32,152 bases of DNA from Halobacteriales archaeon QS_5_70_15 (GCA_003022005.1 PXRQ01000108.1:12145-44296), one strand, 5' to 3'. Counted from the stretch's first letter, positions 23,161-31,725 are shown. Notes: generated by a model from the sequence alone, not told the origin. Translations and numbers: made by a program.

Positions 23161-23517
23161 CTATTGGTCCTCCCGGTCGTCAGCGCCAGGCCCCCACTCG
23201 TCGGGATCTTCGGGACCGAGCCTGTCGGTCGCCGCGCGGGCGGTCGCCATCGAACTGAGCGTCACGTCGATATCTTCGACGTCTCCGATCGCCCAGTATT
23301 CGCCGCGATGGCGGACATACCCCTGGTCTTCGAGCCGGGAGAGGACCGCGCCGACGCTCCCGCGGGCGACGTCGGTCCGCTCGTGAATCTCCTTCGGGGT
23401 AAACGCCTGGTCGGCGTTGCTGGCCAGGAACCCGAGAATGCGTTCGGCGTTGGTGGGCCCGCCCGATTGGAGGTCGTCCTCCGGTGCGGTGTCGAACTGT
23501 TCGATATCGATCGGCAT
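23161..23517 (-). CDS. Winged-helix (MarR-like) protein, probable antitoxin/repressor
   Basis: The 118-residue protein contains a winged helix: AERILGFLASNADQAFTPKE, then RTDVARGSVGAVLSRLEDQG and YVRHRGEYWAI for the wing. The C-terminus is acidic. It precedes the PemK/MazF-like gene with no spacer, so it probably represses the operon and neutralises the toxin. The ATG at 23517 begins the conserved part. An in-frame ATG at 23571 would add a hydrophobic stretch translated from A+T-rich promoter DNA and is rejected. Several TATA-like words (TTATTATATCC, CTATTATCT) lie at 23535-23570. Confidence 0.7.
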   Translation of the reverse strand: MPIDIEQFDTAPEDDLQSGGPTNAERILGFLASNADQAFTPKEIHERTDVARGSVGAVLSRLEDQGYVRHRGEYWAIGDVEDIDVTLSSMATARAATDRLGPEDPDEWGPGADDREDQ

Positions 23518-23808
23518 GGATAACAGCAGGTAACGCAAGATAATAGAGATAACGGATATAATAACAGGCACGAGCGGTGACGAGAGAGGATCGTCTGGCT
23601 ACCTGAGTGGTATTTCGGGCCTCGATCAGCGAGTTCCTCCGTTCAACACTACGGAAATAGTACTAAATTCTGATAGAAGTAGCCTGCAAGATGTAGAGAA
23701 CGAGTTCAGCACGATAGCTTCGGTTTATCTCACTCTAATATCAATAAACCGGCCGTTCGTTGAGCCTGCATATGTCCCATCAGACCATCTGAACCGAGAA
23801 TTCAGGTT
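23518..23808. other. A+T-rich spacer of the island
   Basis: I see no coding frame in these 291 bases. The right part is next to the 3' end of the broken element gene. The left part holds the promoter words for the toxin/winged-helix operon. Confidence 0.5.
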
Positions 23809-24537
23809 CTACTCTACGGGAAACTCGTCCACTTGCTCCGTGGTAGGGATGTAGAACAGGTCTTTCTCTTCATCGTGGGGCTTGTCGTCAGGAACCTCGT
23901 CCGTAGGGACGATTTGGAACCGTTCCGTTTCGTGAGCCGCTCCAAGGTCTTCGTCGTTCAATTTCTCTTTTGCCTGGCGGATGTTCTTTCGAACCGCTTC
24001 GGGCTGCACGTTCCGCTTCCCTCCCCAACGGACTGCATCTTCGTTATGCCGTTCAACTGCCCAGTAGTCGAGCGCTTCTGCTGGCGACAGTTCGTATCTG
24101 GACACAAGCTCCTGTAGTCGCTGAAGCGAATGCCACTCTCCATTTCGCCACTCGTCAGGAAACGGGACATAGATGGGGTACCAGAAACTGCTCTTGTGAT
24201 AGCGGGCAAGCCCACCGGGAACCGCAATAGTTGTACCTCTTTCCTGAAATCCTTCTAAGTGTGCGAATGCAACTGCCTTCACCAGATGGCTATCACATTC
24301 AGTTTTGGTTTCTCGAAGCTCTTCGTGTAGCTCGTAATCGTTGAAGACAAGCTAGACACCGTGGTTACCCTCAAGTAACCAGTAGTCTTCACCACGTTTG
24401 AGCCGGCTTCGCTTCCAGTGCTTGTTGAGCCTACTCTGAATTGCTGATTGTAGCTTCTCTTCTGTCTCTTTGAGATCGGACAGTGTAAAATCGTTATTTT
24501 CCGCGGCTTTTTCCAGATAGGCTTGTTTCCGGGCCAT
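23809..24537 (-). pseudogene. Element-type HTH (sigma-70 region 4-like) gene, split by an in-frame TAG
   Basis: Starting at ATG 24537 the frame reads MARKQAYLEKAAENN and on to GNHGV. It meets TAG at 24352-24354, then continues in the same frame as LVFNDYELHEELRETK and on for a further 180 codons or so. The downstream part holds LQELVSRYELSPAEALDYWAVERH and VQPEAVRKNIRQAKEKLND, a sigma-70 region 4-like helix-turn-helix. Related proteins are, as I recall, common on haloarchaeal plasmids and proviruses. The whole would be about 242 residues. The single nonsense codon suggests recent inactivation. An ATG at 24282 could restart a 157-residue C-terminal piece with the HTH. GGTGAGGAG upstream of 24537 is Shine-Dalgarno-like. 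Confidence 0.7.
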
Positions 24538-24604
24538 AGTAATTGTTTGCTCCTCACCTACTTGTAGTTGGGAAAGAAGCAAACTTATGCTCATCACTTC
24601 ACGA

Positions 24605-24624
24605 CCTCACCCACTGAAGTGGGC
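24605..24624 (-). repeat. Small hairpin, possible IS200/IS605-type end remnant
   Basis: On the minus strand GCCCACTTCAGTGGGTGAGG contains the stem CCCAC/GTGGG with a four-base loop. Short hairpins of this type mark IS200/IS605 ends in haloarchaea, but no tnpA or tnpB sequence is next to it. Low-confidence assignment. Confidence 0.25.
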
Positions 24625-24781
24625 AATCAGCAAACGCGATTTGAACACTCTGCACGTGCAAGATAGGCGCCCTACGCTTTGCACGCCTCGAGAGAAATAT
24701 ACAACATGAAACAGGTAGATCAGTGGAGTGCGAACCCGTGAGTTACGCTTGACGGACCACCTGGCGCCGGCTTTCGCTCCG

Positions 24782-24820
24782 GCGAGCCCGCAGTCCTCGC
24801 CGACTGTCGTTACGGCGAGC
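24782..24820 (+). repeat. Right direct repeat flanking the island
   Basis: It begins GCGAGCCCGCAGTCCT like the left copy. It contains a perfect stem CTCGCCG/CGGCGAG with a 10-base loop, just after the SRP54 stop codon (minus strand). It could serve as the SRP54 terminator hairpin as well as an attachment-site half. Confidence 0.6.
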
Positions 24821-24822
24821 TC

Positions 24823-26229
24823 TCAGTCCCTGAACGGACCGTCGCCACCGCCCATGCCACCCATACCGCCCATACCGCCACCGCCGCCCTTCTGCATCTG
24901 CTTCATCATCCGTTCCATGTCCGAGTCGCCCATCCCCTGGAACTGCTTCATCATCCGGGACATCATCCGGTGCTGTTCGAGCAGTTCCCGGACGTCCTCC
25001 TCGGGGCGGCCGGAGCCCCGCGCGATGCGCTCGATGCGGGACTTCCCGATCGAGCGGGGGTTCTCCAGCTCCGCCTCGGTCATCGAGTCCATGATCACCT
25101 CGAACGAGCCCATCCGCTCCTGGGTGACGTCCATCGCGTCGTCGGGGAGCTGGTCCATCAGGTTCCCGCCGAGCCCGGGGATCATGTCCATCACCTGGCT
25201 CAGCGGCCCCATCCGGTTCATCGCGTTCATCTGCTTGCGCATGTCCTTCAGCGTGAACTCCCCTTGGAGCATCTCCTCGGGGTCCCAGTCGTCTTCCTCC
25301 TCCCCGGTTTCAGCCATCGCCCGCTCGACCCGCTCCGCGAGCTGCTTCAGATCGCCCATCCCGAGCAGCCGGGAGATGAACCCGCTGGGCTCGAACCGCT
25401 CGATGTCCTGGACCTCCTCGCCGGTCCCGAGGAACGCGATGGTGGAGTCGGTCTGGTCGACGGCGGCGAGCGCGCCGCCACCCTTCGCCGTCCCGTCGAG
25501 CTTCGTGATGGCCACGCCGTCGATGCCCACGGCGTCCCCGAACGCCTTTGCCTGGTCCTTCGCGCCCTGCCCGATGGCCGCGTCGAGCACCAGCAGGTTC
25601 CGGTCCGGGTCGACGAACTCCTCGATCGACTTCAGCTCCTCGATCAGCTCCTCGTTCAGGCCCGAACGGCCGGAGGTGTCCACGATGCGGACGTCCGCGT
25701 CCCCGGTCTCCTCCAGCCCCTTCCGGGCGATCTCGACCGGGTCCTCCTCCTCGGGGTCGCCGTAGAAGTCGACCTCGGCCCGCTCGGCCATCTGCCTGGC
25801 CTGGTCGTACGCGCCCGGTCGGAACGTGTCGGTCTGGATCACGGCGGGGCGGAGCCCCTTCTTCGAGAACCACCACGCCATCTTCGCCGCGGTCGTGGTC
25901 TTCCCCGACCCCTGGAGCCCGGCGAGCAGGACGGTCTGCTCCTCGAGCGGGAGCTCCGTCGACTCGCCGACGAGCTCGACCAGCTCCTCGTAGACGATCC
26001 GCAGAACGTGATCCCGCGCGGAGGTCCCGCCGGGGGGCTCCTCCTCCAGAGCCCGCTCCCGGATGGAGTCCGAGAGGTCCATCACGAGCGAGACGTCGAC
26101 GTCCGCCTGGAGCAGCGACCGCTGGATCTCCTTGACGATCTCGTCGACGTCCTCCTCGCTCAGGCGGGACTTCCCCCGGAGTTTGTCGAGGGAGCCCCGG
26201 AGCGAACTGCCGAGGTCATCGAGTACCAT
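24823..26229 (-). CDS. srp54: Signal recognition particle 54 kDa GTPase
   Basis: The 468-residue protein has the N domain, then the GTPase domain with P-loop [10 protein letters not shown] (about 104-113), DTFRPGA, DTSGR (184-188) and [11 protein letters not shown] methionine-rich M domain follows ([23 protein letters not shown]) with the RNA-binding segment [17 protein letters not shown]. The tail is Gly/Met-rich. It binds 7S RNA and signal sequences and targets ribosomes to the membrane. TATA-like GTTTACCG lies about 27 bases before the ATG at 26229. Its stop codon is three bases from the right repeat of the island, yet the protein is complete. Confidence 0.97.
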   Translation of the reverse strand: MVLDDLGSSLRGSLDKLRGKSRLSEEDVDEIVKEIQRSLLQADVDVSLVMDLSDSIRERALEEEPPGGTSARDHVLRIVYEELVELVGESTELPLEEQTVLLAGLQGSGKTTTAAKMAWWFSKKGLRPAVIQTDTFRPGAYDQARQMAERAEVDFYGDPEEEDPVEIARKGLEETGDADVRIVDTSGRSGLNEELIEELKSIEEFVDPDRNLLVLDAAIGQGAKDQAKAFGDAVGIDGVAITKLDGTAKGGGALAAVDQTDSTIAFLGTGEEVQDIERFEPSGFISRLLGMGDLKQLAERVERAMAETGEEEDDWDPEEMLQGEFTLKDMRKQMNAMNRMGPLSQVMDMIPGLGGNLMDQLPDDAMDVTQERMGSFEVIMDSMTEAELENPRSIGKSRIERIARGSGRPEEDVRELLEQHRMMSRMMKQFQGMGDSDMERMMKQMQKGGGGGMGGMGGMGGGDGPFRD

Positions 26230-26253
26230 TTGCCGTCGCTACGCCGCGGGCAC

Positions 26254-26261
26254 GGTAAACG
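26254..26261 (-). promoter_or_regulatory. TATA box of srp54
   Basis: GTTTACCG on the minus strand lies 25-32 bases upstream of the ATG at 26229. It lies in the 104-base divergent region shared with the zinc-ribbon gene starting at 26334. Confidence 0.45.
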
Positions 26262-26333
26262 TTTTTCCGTCGGTTCCCGTTTCCGCCGGTCCGTCAGTCA
26301 CGTGTCGATCGGCCGACCCCGGACCGCCCATCC

Positions 26334-26873
26334 GTGCTCGTACCGCTCGACGTCGAACTCGACGGCGTACGCTCGCCGCCGGGCGCCTTCGAGGACTACC
26401 CGCGGGAGGAGTGGCCGTTCGTCGCGGAACGGTGGGCCACACGGCAGTTCGGGATGGCGGCCGCGGGGTTCTGTCCGGTCTGTCACGGGCCGATGACGAG
26501 CCGGCTCGAGCCCGACTTCGAGCGCATCGAGGAGTTCGACATCCCCGACGCGTTCGCCGCCGTGGAGCTCTCCGAGTGCGAGCGATGTGGCGAGACCATG
26601 TACTCGAACGCCGAGGCGAGCGTCGTCACCCACCCCGCCGTCGTCGCCTTCCACCACGACCACGGGGTCGACGTCGCGGCCACGCCGATCCGGGAACTCG
26701 ACTGGGCCGTCGAGCCCCGGTCCGAGGTCGTCGGCGACGAACCGCTCCGCGTCGAGTCCCGCATCGAACTCGGCGACGAACGCCTCGCCGTCGTCCTCGA
26801 CGAGAGCGGTGACGTCGTCGAGACGTGCCGATCCACCTCCGGGGACGCCGCCGACCCCGCGACCGACGCGTGA
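26334..26873 (+). CDS. Zinc-ribbon protein like the C-terminal half of haloarchaeal HTH/DUF7351 proteins
   Basis: The 179-residue frame from GTG 26334 holds two Cys pairs, FCPVCHGPM and SECERCGETMYS, forming a zinc ribbon. THPAVVAFHHDHGVDV and a beta-rich end follow. As I recall, haloarchaeal ArsR-like regulators with this C-terminal half carry a winged helix before it. Here the preceding 40 residues (PPGAFEDYPREEWPFVAERW) contain no HTH, and only 104 bases separate the start from srp54. It may therefore be an N-terminally truncated relic or a stand-alone ribbon protein. The reading frame itself is intact and has normal codon use. Confidence 0.6.
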   Translation: MLVPLDVELDGVRSPPGAFEDYPREEWPFVAERWATRQFGMAAAGFCPVCHGPMTSRLEPDFERIEEFDIPDAFAAVELSECERCGETMYSNAEASVVTHPAVVAFHHDHGVDVAATPIRELDWAVEPRSEVVGDEPLRVESRIELGDERLAVVLDESGDVVETCRSTSGDAADPATDA

Positions 26874-27074
26874 GCCGGCCGCCCGGTCGCCGTTACCCGC
26901 CGCGACGATACCGGCCCGTCCGACTACCGGTCGGTTCGGTACCGCGAGCGACCGCGTCATCGGTCCGGGCCGGGGTCTCCCGTCCGACCCGTCGCCCTCC
27001 GCGACCGGGCCGCCCAGGCGGGTGCCGACCGGACCCGGGAGCGGGTCGGCCGCGGCCGTTCCCGTGACGGGGGG

Positions 27075-28025
27075 TCAGCGCTCGGTCCGTCGCCGGCACG
27101 CCCGGACGGTCTCGAGGGGCGGCGTCGCCCGTTGGACGCCCTCCGACTCGACCGAGAGGGCACCGGCCACGCAGGCCCGCTCTACGGCCTCGCGCAGCGA
27201 CGCGCCACGGGAGAGTTCGGCCGCCAGGAACCCCCCGAACACGTCGCCCGCGCCCGTCGTGTCGACGGGGTCGACGCTCGGGGGCGCGACCGTGAACCGG
27301 CCGTCGTCGCCGGTTTCGACGACGACCGGGTCGGGACCGTGCTTGTAGACGACCGTGCCGCCGAACCGGTCGAGCGCGTCGGCGAGCACGGGCGCCTCGG
27401 CCTCGTTCGGCAACACGATGTCGATGCAGGCGTGGCCCAGGAGGTCCGCCGCCCCCTCGGCCGGCGCGGGGTCGAAGATCACGGTCGGCCGGTCGTGCTG
27501 GCCGTCGAGGGCGGTGAACAGCGCGTCGAGCGTGGCGGCCGGGAGCTCGTTCTGGACGAGCAGGCAGTCGACGCGGCGGAGCCGTTCGAGATGTTTGTGG
27601 GCGTACGCCGGCCTCACAGCGGCGTTCGCCCCGCCGACGATGGCGATGTGGTTCTCCCCCTCGGGTGTCACGAAGACGTACGCCGTCCCGGTTGGCGCGT
27701 CGGCCACCTCGACGGCGGAGACGTCGACGCCGTACCCCGCCAGGGCGTCGAGCACGTCGAACGCCCCGTGGTCCGGCCCGACCTGTCCGTACAGCCCGGC
27801 GTCGGCGCCGGCCCGGGCGGCCGCGACGGCCTGGTTCGCCCCCTTCCCCCCGAGGAACGTCTCGTCGACGAGCGCGTCGAGTTCCCCGGACACCGACTCG
27901 ACCGATCGCGTCTCGCCCGGCCCCGGGAACCAGTCGTAGCTGGCGGCGAGGTCGGCGGCGACCCCGTCCTCGAGGTACGCCACGCGGTCGACGTTGATGC
28001 TGCCGAAACTGGCGACCGTTCCCAT
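27075..28025 (-). CDS. rbsK: Ribokinase-like PfkB family sugar kinase
   Basis: The 316-residue protein shows both PfkB signatures: FLGGKGANQAVAAARAG near residue 57 and VDTTGAGDVFGGFLAAEL (about 252-269), which contains the catalytic Asp and anion hole. GSINVDRVAYL at the start and TGTAYVFVTPEGENHI fit ribokinase rather than fructokinase. It probably phosphorylates ribose or a nucleoside sugar with ATP. Substrate specificity is not provable here, so the gene symbol is tentative. A TATA-like GGTTGAACC lies about 27 bases before the ATG at 28025. About 200 gene-free bases separate it from the zinc-ribbon gene. Confidence 0.85.
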   Translation of the reverse strand: MGTVASFGSINVDRVAYLEDGVAADLAASYDWFPGPGETRSVESVSGELDALVDETFLGGKGANQAVAAARAGADAGLYGQVGPDHGAFDVLDALAGYGVDVSAVEVADAPTGTAYVFVTPEGENHIAIVGGANAAVRPAYAHKHLERLRRVDCLLVQNELPAATLDALFTALDGQHDRPTVIFDPAPAEGAADLLGHACIDIVLPNEAEAPVLADALDRFGGTVVYKHGPDPVVVETGDDGRFTVAPPSVDPVDTTGAGDVFGGFLAAELSRGASLREAVERACVAGALSVESEGVQRATPPLETVRACRRRTER

Positions 28026-28316
28026 CGGTGGACCCCTCGGAGACGGGACGGTTCAACCCTTCGACGGGTTGGGGGTCCAGTCCCGGGATACCTCTCCACG
28101 GGGATCGCCGTCCGGGTCCGGTACCCCTCCCGATCACCTCGGCCGGCCGGGAGAGGGCTCACGGCCGGTAGGAGTGGTACATCCGGTCGAGGGGACGGCC
28201 GTTCCTCGCCATCGGACGCCGCGGAGGCCCGCGTCCGGACCGGGCTGGGGTTCCGCGGGGTCGCGAACGAACCGGCGCGTGCGGGACGCTACCGTCCCCG
28301 ACGTCCCGGGAAACCG
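28026..28316. other. Intergenic region without recognised features
   Basis: In these 291 bases I see no convincing coding frame and no tRNA. The left end holds the ribokinase promoter. The right end adjoins the 3' end of the broken surface-protein gene. Confidence 0.4.
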
Positions 28317-29370
28317 TTACCCGCGCCGGGAAGCGAGCGCCGCGGCCGTCGCCGCGAGGAGGACGACGAGCGCGAGGAGAGCGGTGAACCCGGGCCTTGC
28401 GCTGCTCGTCGGCGTGGGGGTCGCCGTCGGAGTCGGTACCCGACGACGACGCTCGTCGTCTGCCCCCGGTCCGTCCCGCCGGCGAAGACTCCCTGTGCGT
28501 ACGTTCCCGACGAGGGGTCCCGGAACGGTGTCCCGGAGGGTGAGCGTCCGGCTCTCGCCGGGGTCGAGGTCGACGGATTCGCTCGCGATCACCTGCCCGT
28601 CGAGACGGTACTGGACCTCGGTCGACCCGGTCGATCGCCCGGTGGTCGTGACGGTCGCCCGCATCGAAACCCGGTCGCCGACGGCGGTCCACGGAGGTTC
28701 GAAACGGCGAACCGCGGCGGACCGGCCGAGAGGAGGAGGTCCCCCTCCGCCTCGTCGGTTCCCGCGAGATACACCCCCTGGAGGTACGAGCCCGTCTCGA
28801 GATCGGGCATGCGGGCGTCGAACGTCACGGTCGTCTCGGCGCCCGCGTCCAGCCGGACCCGCCGCGTCGCGATCACCCAGTCCTCGATGCGGTACTCGAG
28901 GGTGGCCGAGCCGCTGGCGTTCCCGACGGTTCTCGACGGTCGCTTCCACCGTTACGGTCCCGACGGTCACCTGTCCCGGACCACGGAGCCGTCGGACGTC
29001 GAACTCGGCCCGGGGCGTGGTCCGCGGGTGGACCTGGAGGTCGGTCGTCCGGGCCTGGTTACCGACGAACACGCCCTGGCGTAGGTACCGGCCGCCAGCG
29101 CCGGGACCGTCCCCTCGAGCGTGACGGTCCGGCTATCGCGTGCGTCGAGGGTGAGGCTCCGCGAGCCGATCACGTTGTCGCCGACGCGGTACTCGACGGT
29201 CCGCGTCGAGCTCCGTGATCCCGACATTTCCGGTCTGTGACGCCGTCGCGTCGCCGGACGACACGCTCCTCACGACTGGGACGACCGAACCGAGGAGCAT
29301 CGACATGACCGGCAGTACTGTCAGGAAGGACGGGCGGGAGTATCGGCTCTCCGTTCGGGTTCGGCTGCAT
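28317..29370 (-). pseudogene. Frameshifted CARDB-repeat surface protein with PGF-type C-terminal anchor
   Basis: Following the minus strand through several frames gives one protein-like path. It begins with a signal-like SFLTVLPVMSMLLGSVVPVV. It continues through three CARDB-like repeats, marked by VEYRVGDNVIGSRSL, LEYRIEDWVIATRRV and VQYRLDGQVIASESV, each followed by GTY/GSY-type turns. It then has a stalk PTPTATPTPTSSA and finally RPGFTALLALVVLLAATAAA plus SRRG, a PGF-type archaeosortase tail. Frame changes are needed near 29210, 29080, 28923, 28700, 28505 and 28435, mostly by one base. The first repeat also lacks its N-terminal strands. The intact ancestor would have been a cell-surface protein. 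With six breaks this is a decayed gene. Confidence 0.7.
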
Positions 29371-29532
29371 CCCCTCGTGTCAATTGTTTGATTACCTTGT
29401 GGTCGACCATGGTCCGCCCGGGGAGCCGAGCCCACGGTAGGGAAGGTTACCGTCCCGCACCGTGCCGGAGAGGGGGCGGGGCGACAGACCGCCCGCTCGC
29501 ACGTATTCCTGTGGTACTCTATCGGTCTTTTA

Positions 29533-29567
29533 CCGGCGATCACGAACCCCCTTCGAGTGATCGCCGG
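29533..29567. repeat. Stem-loop related to the core of the palindromic repeat family
   Basis: CCGGCGATCAC and GTGATCGCCGG form a perfect 11-base stem with a 13-base loop. It is preceded by TTTTA and followed by GAATCGTTA. The words TTTTACCG, CGAT and ATCGCCGG parallel the inner part of the 10864-10944 repeat, but the outer GATACGGTCGTGCGT arms are absent. It lies downstream of the 49-residue protein gene (minus strand) and could act as its terminator. Confidence 0.45.
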
Positions 29568-29589
29568 CGAATCGTTACAACTGTCCGTG

Positions 29590-29739
29590 TCAGTCCCCGT
29601 CGCCGCCGTCGGTCAGCAGTTCGACGTCCTCGGCCGGCTCCTCGTCGAGGAACGACGGCTCGTCGTCCGGTTCCCCCGGCTCGTCCGGGGTCTCCTCGGT
29701 CGTTCGCGACCACCGTCGCGCGTCGTAACTGTGGCACAT
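29590..29739 (-). CDS. 49-residue acidic protein, unknown function
   Basis: ATG 29739 opens a 49-codon frame: MCHSYDARRWSRTTEE at the start, then DEPSFLDEEPAEDVELL and a TDGGDGD end. The composition is strongly acidic with an N-terminal Cys-His pair. I have an impression of similar short MCH-starting proteins in other haloarchaea, but I cannot name a family. Another ATG ten bases upstream is in a different frame. It lies between the broken surface-protein gene and a lipoprotein gene on the same strand. Confidence 0.6.
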   Translation of the reverse strand: MCHSYDARRWSRTTEETPDEPGEPDDEPSFLDEEPAEDVELLTDGGDGD

Positions 29740-29776
29740 GGTACACCATGACGTAGCGGGCGGAGCGGGTAGAGGC

Positions 29777-30376
29777 TTACGGACGAGGCAGTCCGTCGAC
29801 CGGGGGGAGGGAGACCACTCCGTCCTCGTCGATCCCGACCACGGACGTCGTCAGCCAGCAGCCCTCCAGCGGGCCGTCCGGTTGCAGTTCGAGCTTCCAC
29901 CGGTAGGCGGTCGTCCGGTTCCCCTTCCGGACGGCCACTTGCCTCGTCGCGGTCCCGTTCCCGCGCTCGATCGGACCGAACGTCACCGCCTCGGCGTCGA
30001 GCAGCGGCCCGTACCCCCGTTCGATGACGTCGACGAACCGGGCGAACGACCCGATCGACCGGCGGTTGCTCGGCGCGGCGAACTGCCAGGTCGTGTTGAT
30101 CCCCTCGTTGCTCCCCCGCGGGTCGTTCCGGAGCGCCCCGACCTGGATGGCGACGACCAGCCCCGGGGGCCGCTCGCAGGTCGGCCGCAGGCGGAGGTAG
30201 CGCGGCTCCGGAACGGACGCGTCCGGCGTCGAGGTGGGCGTGGTCGTCGGGCGGTCGGTCGGGACCGCCACGGGGGTGAGCGACGTCTCCGTCGCCGGGG
30301 ACGGGTTCACCCCTCCGCACCCGGCGAGCGCGACCAGCGTCACCGCCAGGATGACGCCCGCGTGTCGGCGTGCCAT
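29777..30376 (-). CDS. Lipoprotein with a DUF4864-like domain
   Basis: The 199-residue protein has a signal peptide ending VALAGC (lipobox Cys20) and a Thr/Pro-rich linker. A domain then contains NTTWQFAAPSNRRSIGSFARF, GYGPLLDAEAVTFG, VAVRKGNRTTAYRWKLEL and GCWLTTSVVG. This order (W-x-F-ASP-N, P-L-L, then a strand pair and a final W-x-T) resembles DUF4864, whose function is unknown. It should sit on the outer face of the membrane. TATA-like CTCAAACG lies about 27 bases before the ATG at 30376, divergent from the thiolase promoter. Confidence 0.7.
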   Translation of the reverse strand: MARRHAGVILAVTLVALAGCGGVNPSPATETSLTPVAVPTDRPTTTPTSTPDASVPEPRYLRLRPTCERPPGLVVAIQVGALRNDPRGSNEGINTTWQFAAPSNRRSIGSFARFVDVIERGYGPLLDAEAVTFGPIERGNGTATRQVAVRKGNRTTAYRWKLELQPDGPLEGCWLTTSVVGIDEDGVVSLPPVDGLPRP

Positions 30377-30514
30377 GCGGTCCGTACGGCCGGCCCACGT
30401 TTGAGCACTGGCGTCGAGGCGAACGGTCGTGGGAGACGTCGTGGAGCCCGCGGGTTCCGGCGCCGGACGGCCGCCCGGCGGCGTTCCCGTAGTGTCCCGG
30501 TCACGTCCCCACCC

Positions 30515-30523
30515 CGTGGTTAT
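30515..30523 (+). promoter_or_regulatory. TATA box of the thiolase gene
   Basis: GGTTATTTG lies 26-34 bases before the ATG at 30549, the leaderless distance. Confidence 0.5.
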
Positions 30524-30548
30524 TTGTCGCCGGCCCCGGGGGAGCGGT

Positions 30549-31725
30549 ATGCGCGACGCATACGTCGTCGGCGCGGGCCAGTCCGACTTCGGCTCGCATC
30601 CCGACGAGACCTACCGCTCGCTTTTCAGGACGGCGTTCGAGGCCACGGTCGACAGCGTCCCGAACGGGACGGATCCGGACGACATCGACGAGGCGGCGGT
30701 CGGGACGCTCGGCGTGGGGGGTCGACAGCTCGGCCTCCCGGGCCCGGCCGTCACCGAGCACGTCGGGCTCCACGGGATCCCCGTGACGCGGGTGGAGAAC
30801 GCCTGTGCGGCCAGCGGCTACGCCGTCCCCAGGCCGTCCAGGCCATCCGGTCGGGCATGGCCGACGTCGTCCTCGCGGGCGGCGTCGAGGTGATGACGGA
30901 CATCTCGGGGGACGCCGTCCGCTACTGGCTGGGTGTCTCCGGCGAAACCGAGTGGGAGCGGCTCTCCGGGACGACGTTCGCCGGCGTCTACGCCCAGATG
31001 GCGAGCGCACACGTGCGCGTACACGGGACGACCAGGGAGGAGCTCTCCCACGTCGCGGTAAGGAACCACGAGAACGGCGCGAGGAACCCCCACGCACAGC
31101 TCCGCTTCGAGTGTACGCTCGAGGACGCGATGGAGGCGCCGACCGTCGCGGACCCCTCACGCTGTACCACTGCCGTCCGACGACCGACGGCGCGGCCTGC
31201 GTCCTGCTCGCGAGCCAGGACGTCGTCGAGGAGTACACGGACGACCCCGTCCGGGTGGCGGGCGTGGGTGCGGCCTCCGACCGGGTCGGCCTGCTCCAGC
31301 GGGGGACCTACTCGGGCGTGCCGGCGAGCCGGCGAGCGGCGGAGACGGCCTGCGACCGGGCGGGCGTCGGGCCCGCGGACCTCGACTTCGCGGAGGTCCA
31401 CGACTGCTTCGCCATCGCCGAACTGATGGCCTACGCCGACATCGGGCTCTGCGAACCGGGCGAGGCCGGCGAGCTGGTCGCGAGCGGGGCCACCCGGCGC
31501 GACGGCGAGATCCCGGTGAACACCTCCGGCGGGCTCAAGTCGAAGGGCCACCCAATCGGCGCGACCGGTGCGGGGCAGGTGGCCGAGACGTTCGGACAGC
31601 TCTCGGGCGGGGCGGGCGAGCGCCAGCTCGAGGACTCCGTTCGGGGACTCACCCACAACGTCGGCGGGTCGGGCGGCGCCGCGGTCGTCCACGTCCTCGA
31701 GCGGGAGCGGGAGGTGGGCGCGTGA
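30549..31725 (+). pseudogene. Thiolase (SCP2-thiolase-like acetyl-CoA acetyltransferase) with two frameshifts
   Basis: Three successive frames make one thiolase of about 391 residues. It starts MRDAYVVGAGQSDFGSHPDE and has the active-site VENACAASGYAV, ADVVLAGGVEVM, DCFAIAELMAYADIGL, GGLKSKGHPIGATGAG and NVGGSGGAAVVHVLE. The breaks are near 30827-30831 (GTCCCCAGG) and at the C run 31153-31156. One added base at each restores the full protein, so both are single-base deletions in C-rich runs. All catalytic motifs are kept. The product should condense or cleave acyl-CoA, with the HMG-CoA synthase-like partner encoded immediately downstream (GTGA overlap). Sequencing error is as likely as real decay. 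Confidence 0.75.

Larger units (their letters stand above)
22677..24822. mobile_element. Low-GC integrated island between the GT87-type gene and SRP54
   Basis: Base composition drops sharply. For example, 23641-23700 is 37% G+C against about 70% around it. The segment carries a toxin/winged-helix pair, an element-type gene with a premature TAG, and A+T-rich spacer DNA. Imperfect 39-base direct repeats flank it (22762-22800 and 24782-24820), and the right one ends three bases before the SRP54 stop. No integrase or transposase gene is visible, so it is a remnant or a passively mobilised element. Confidence 0.6.

Noticed and set aside
26874..27074. tRNA or small RNA in the gap between the zinc-ribbon and ribokinase genes
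   Set aside because: No cloverleaf, T-loop GTTC-type sequence or strong promoter could be made out.
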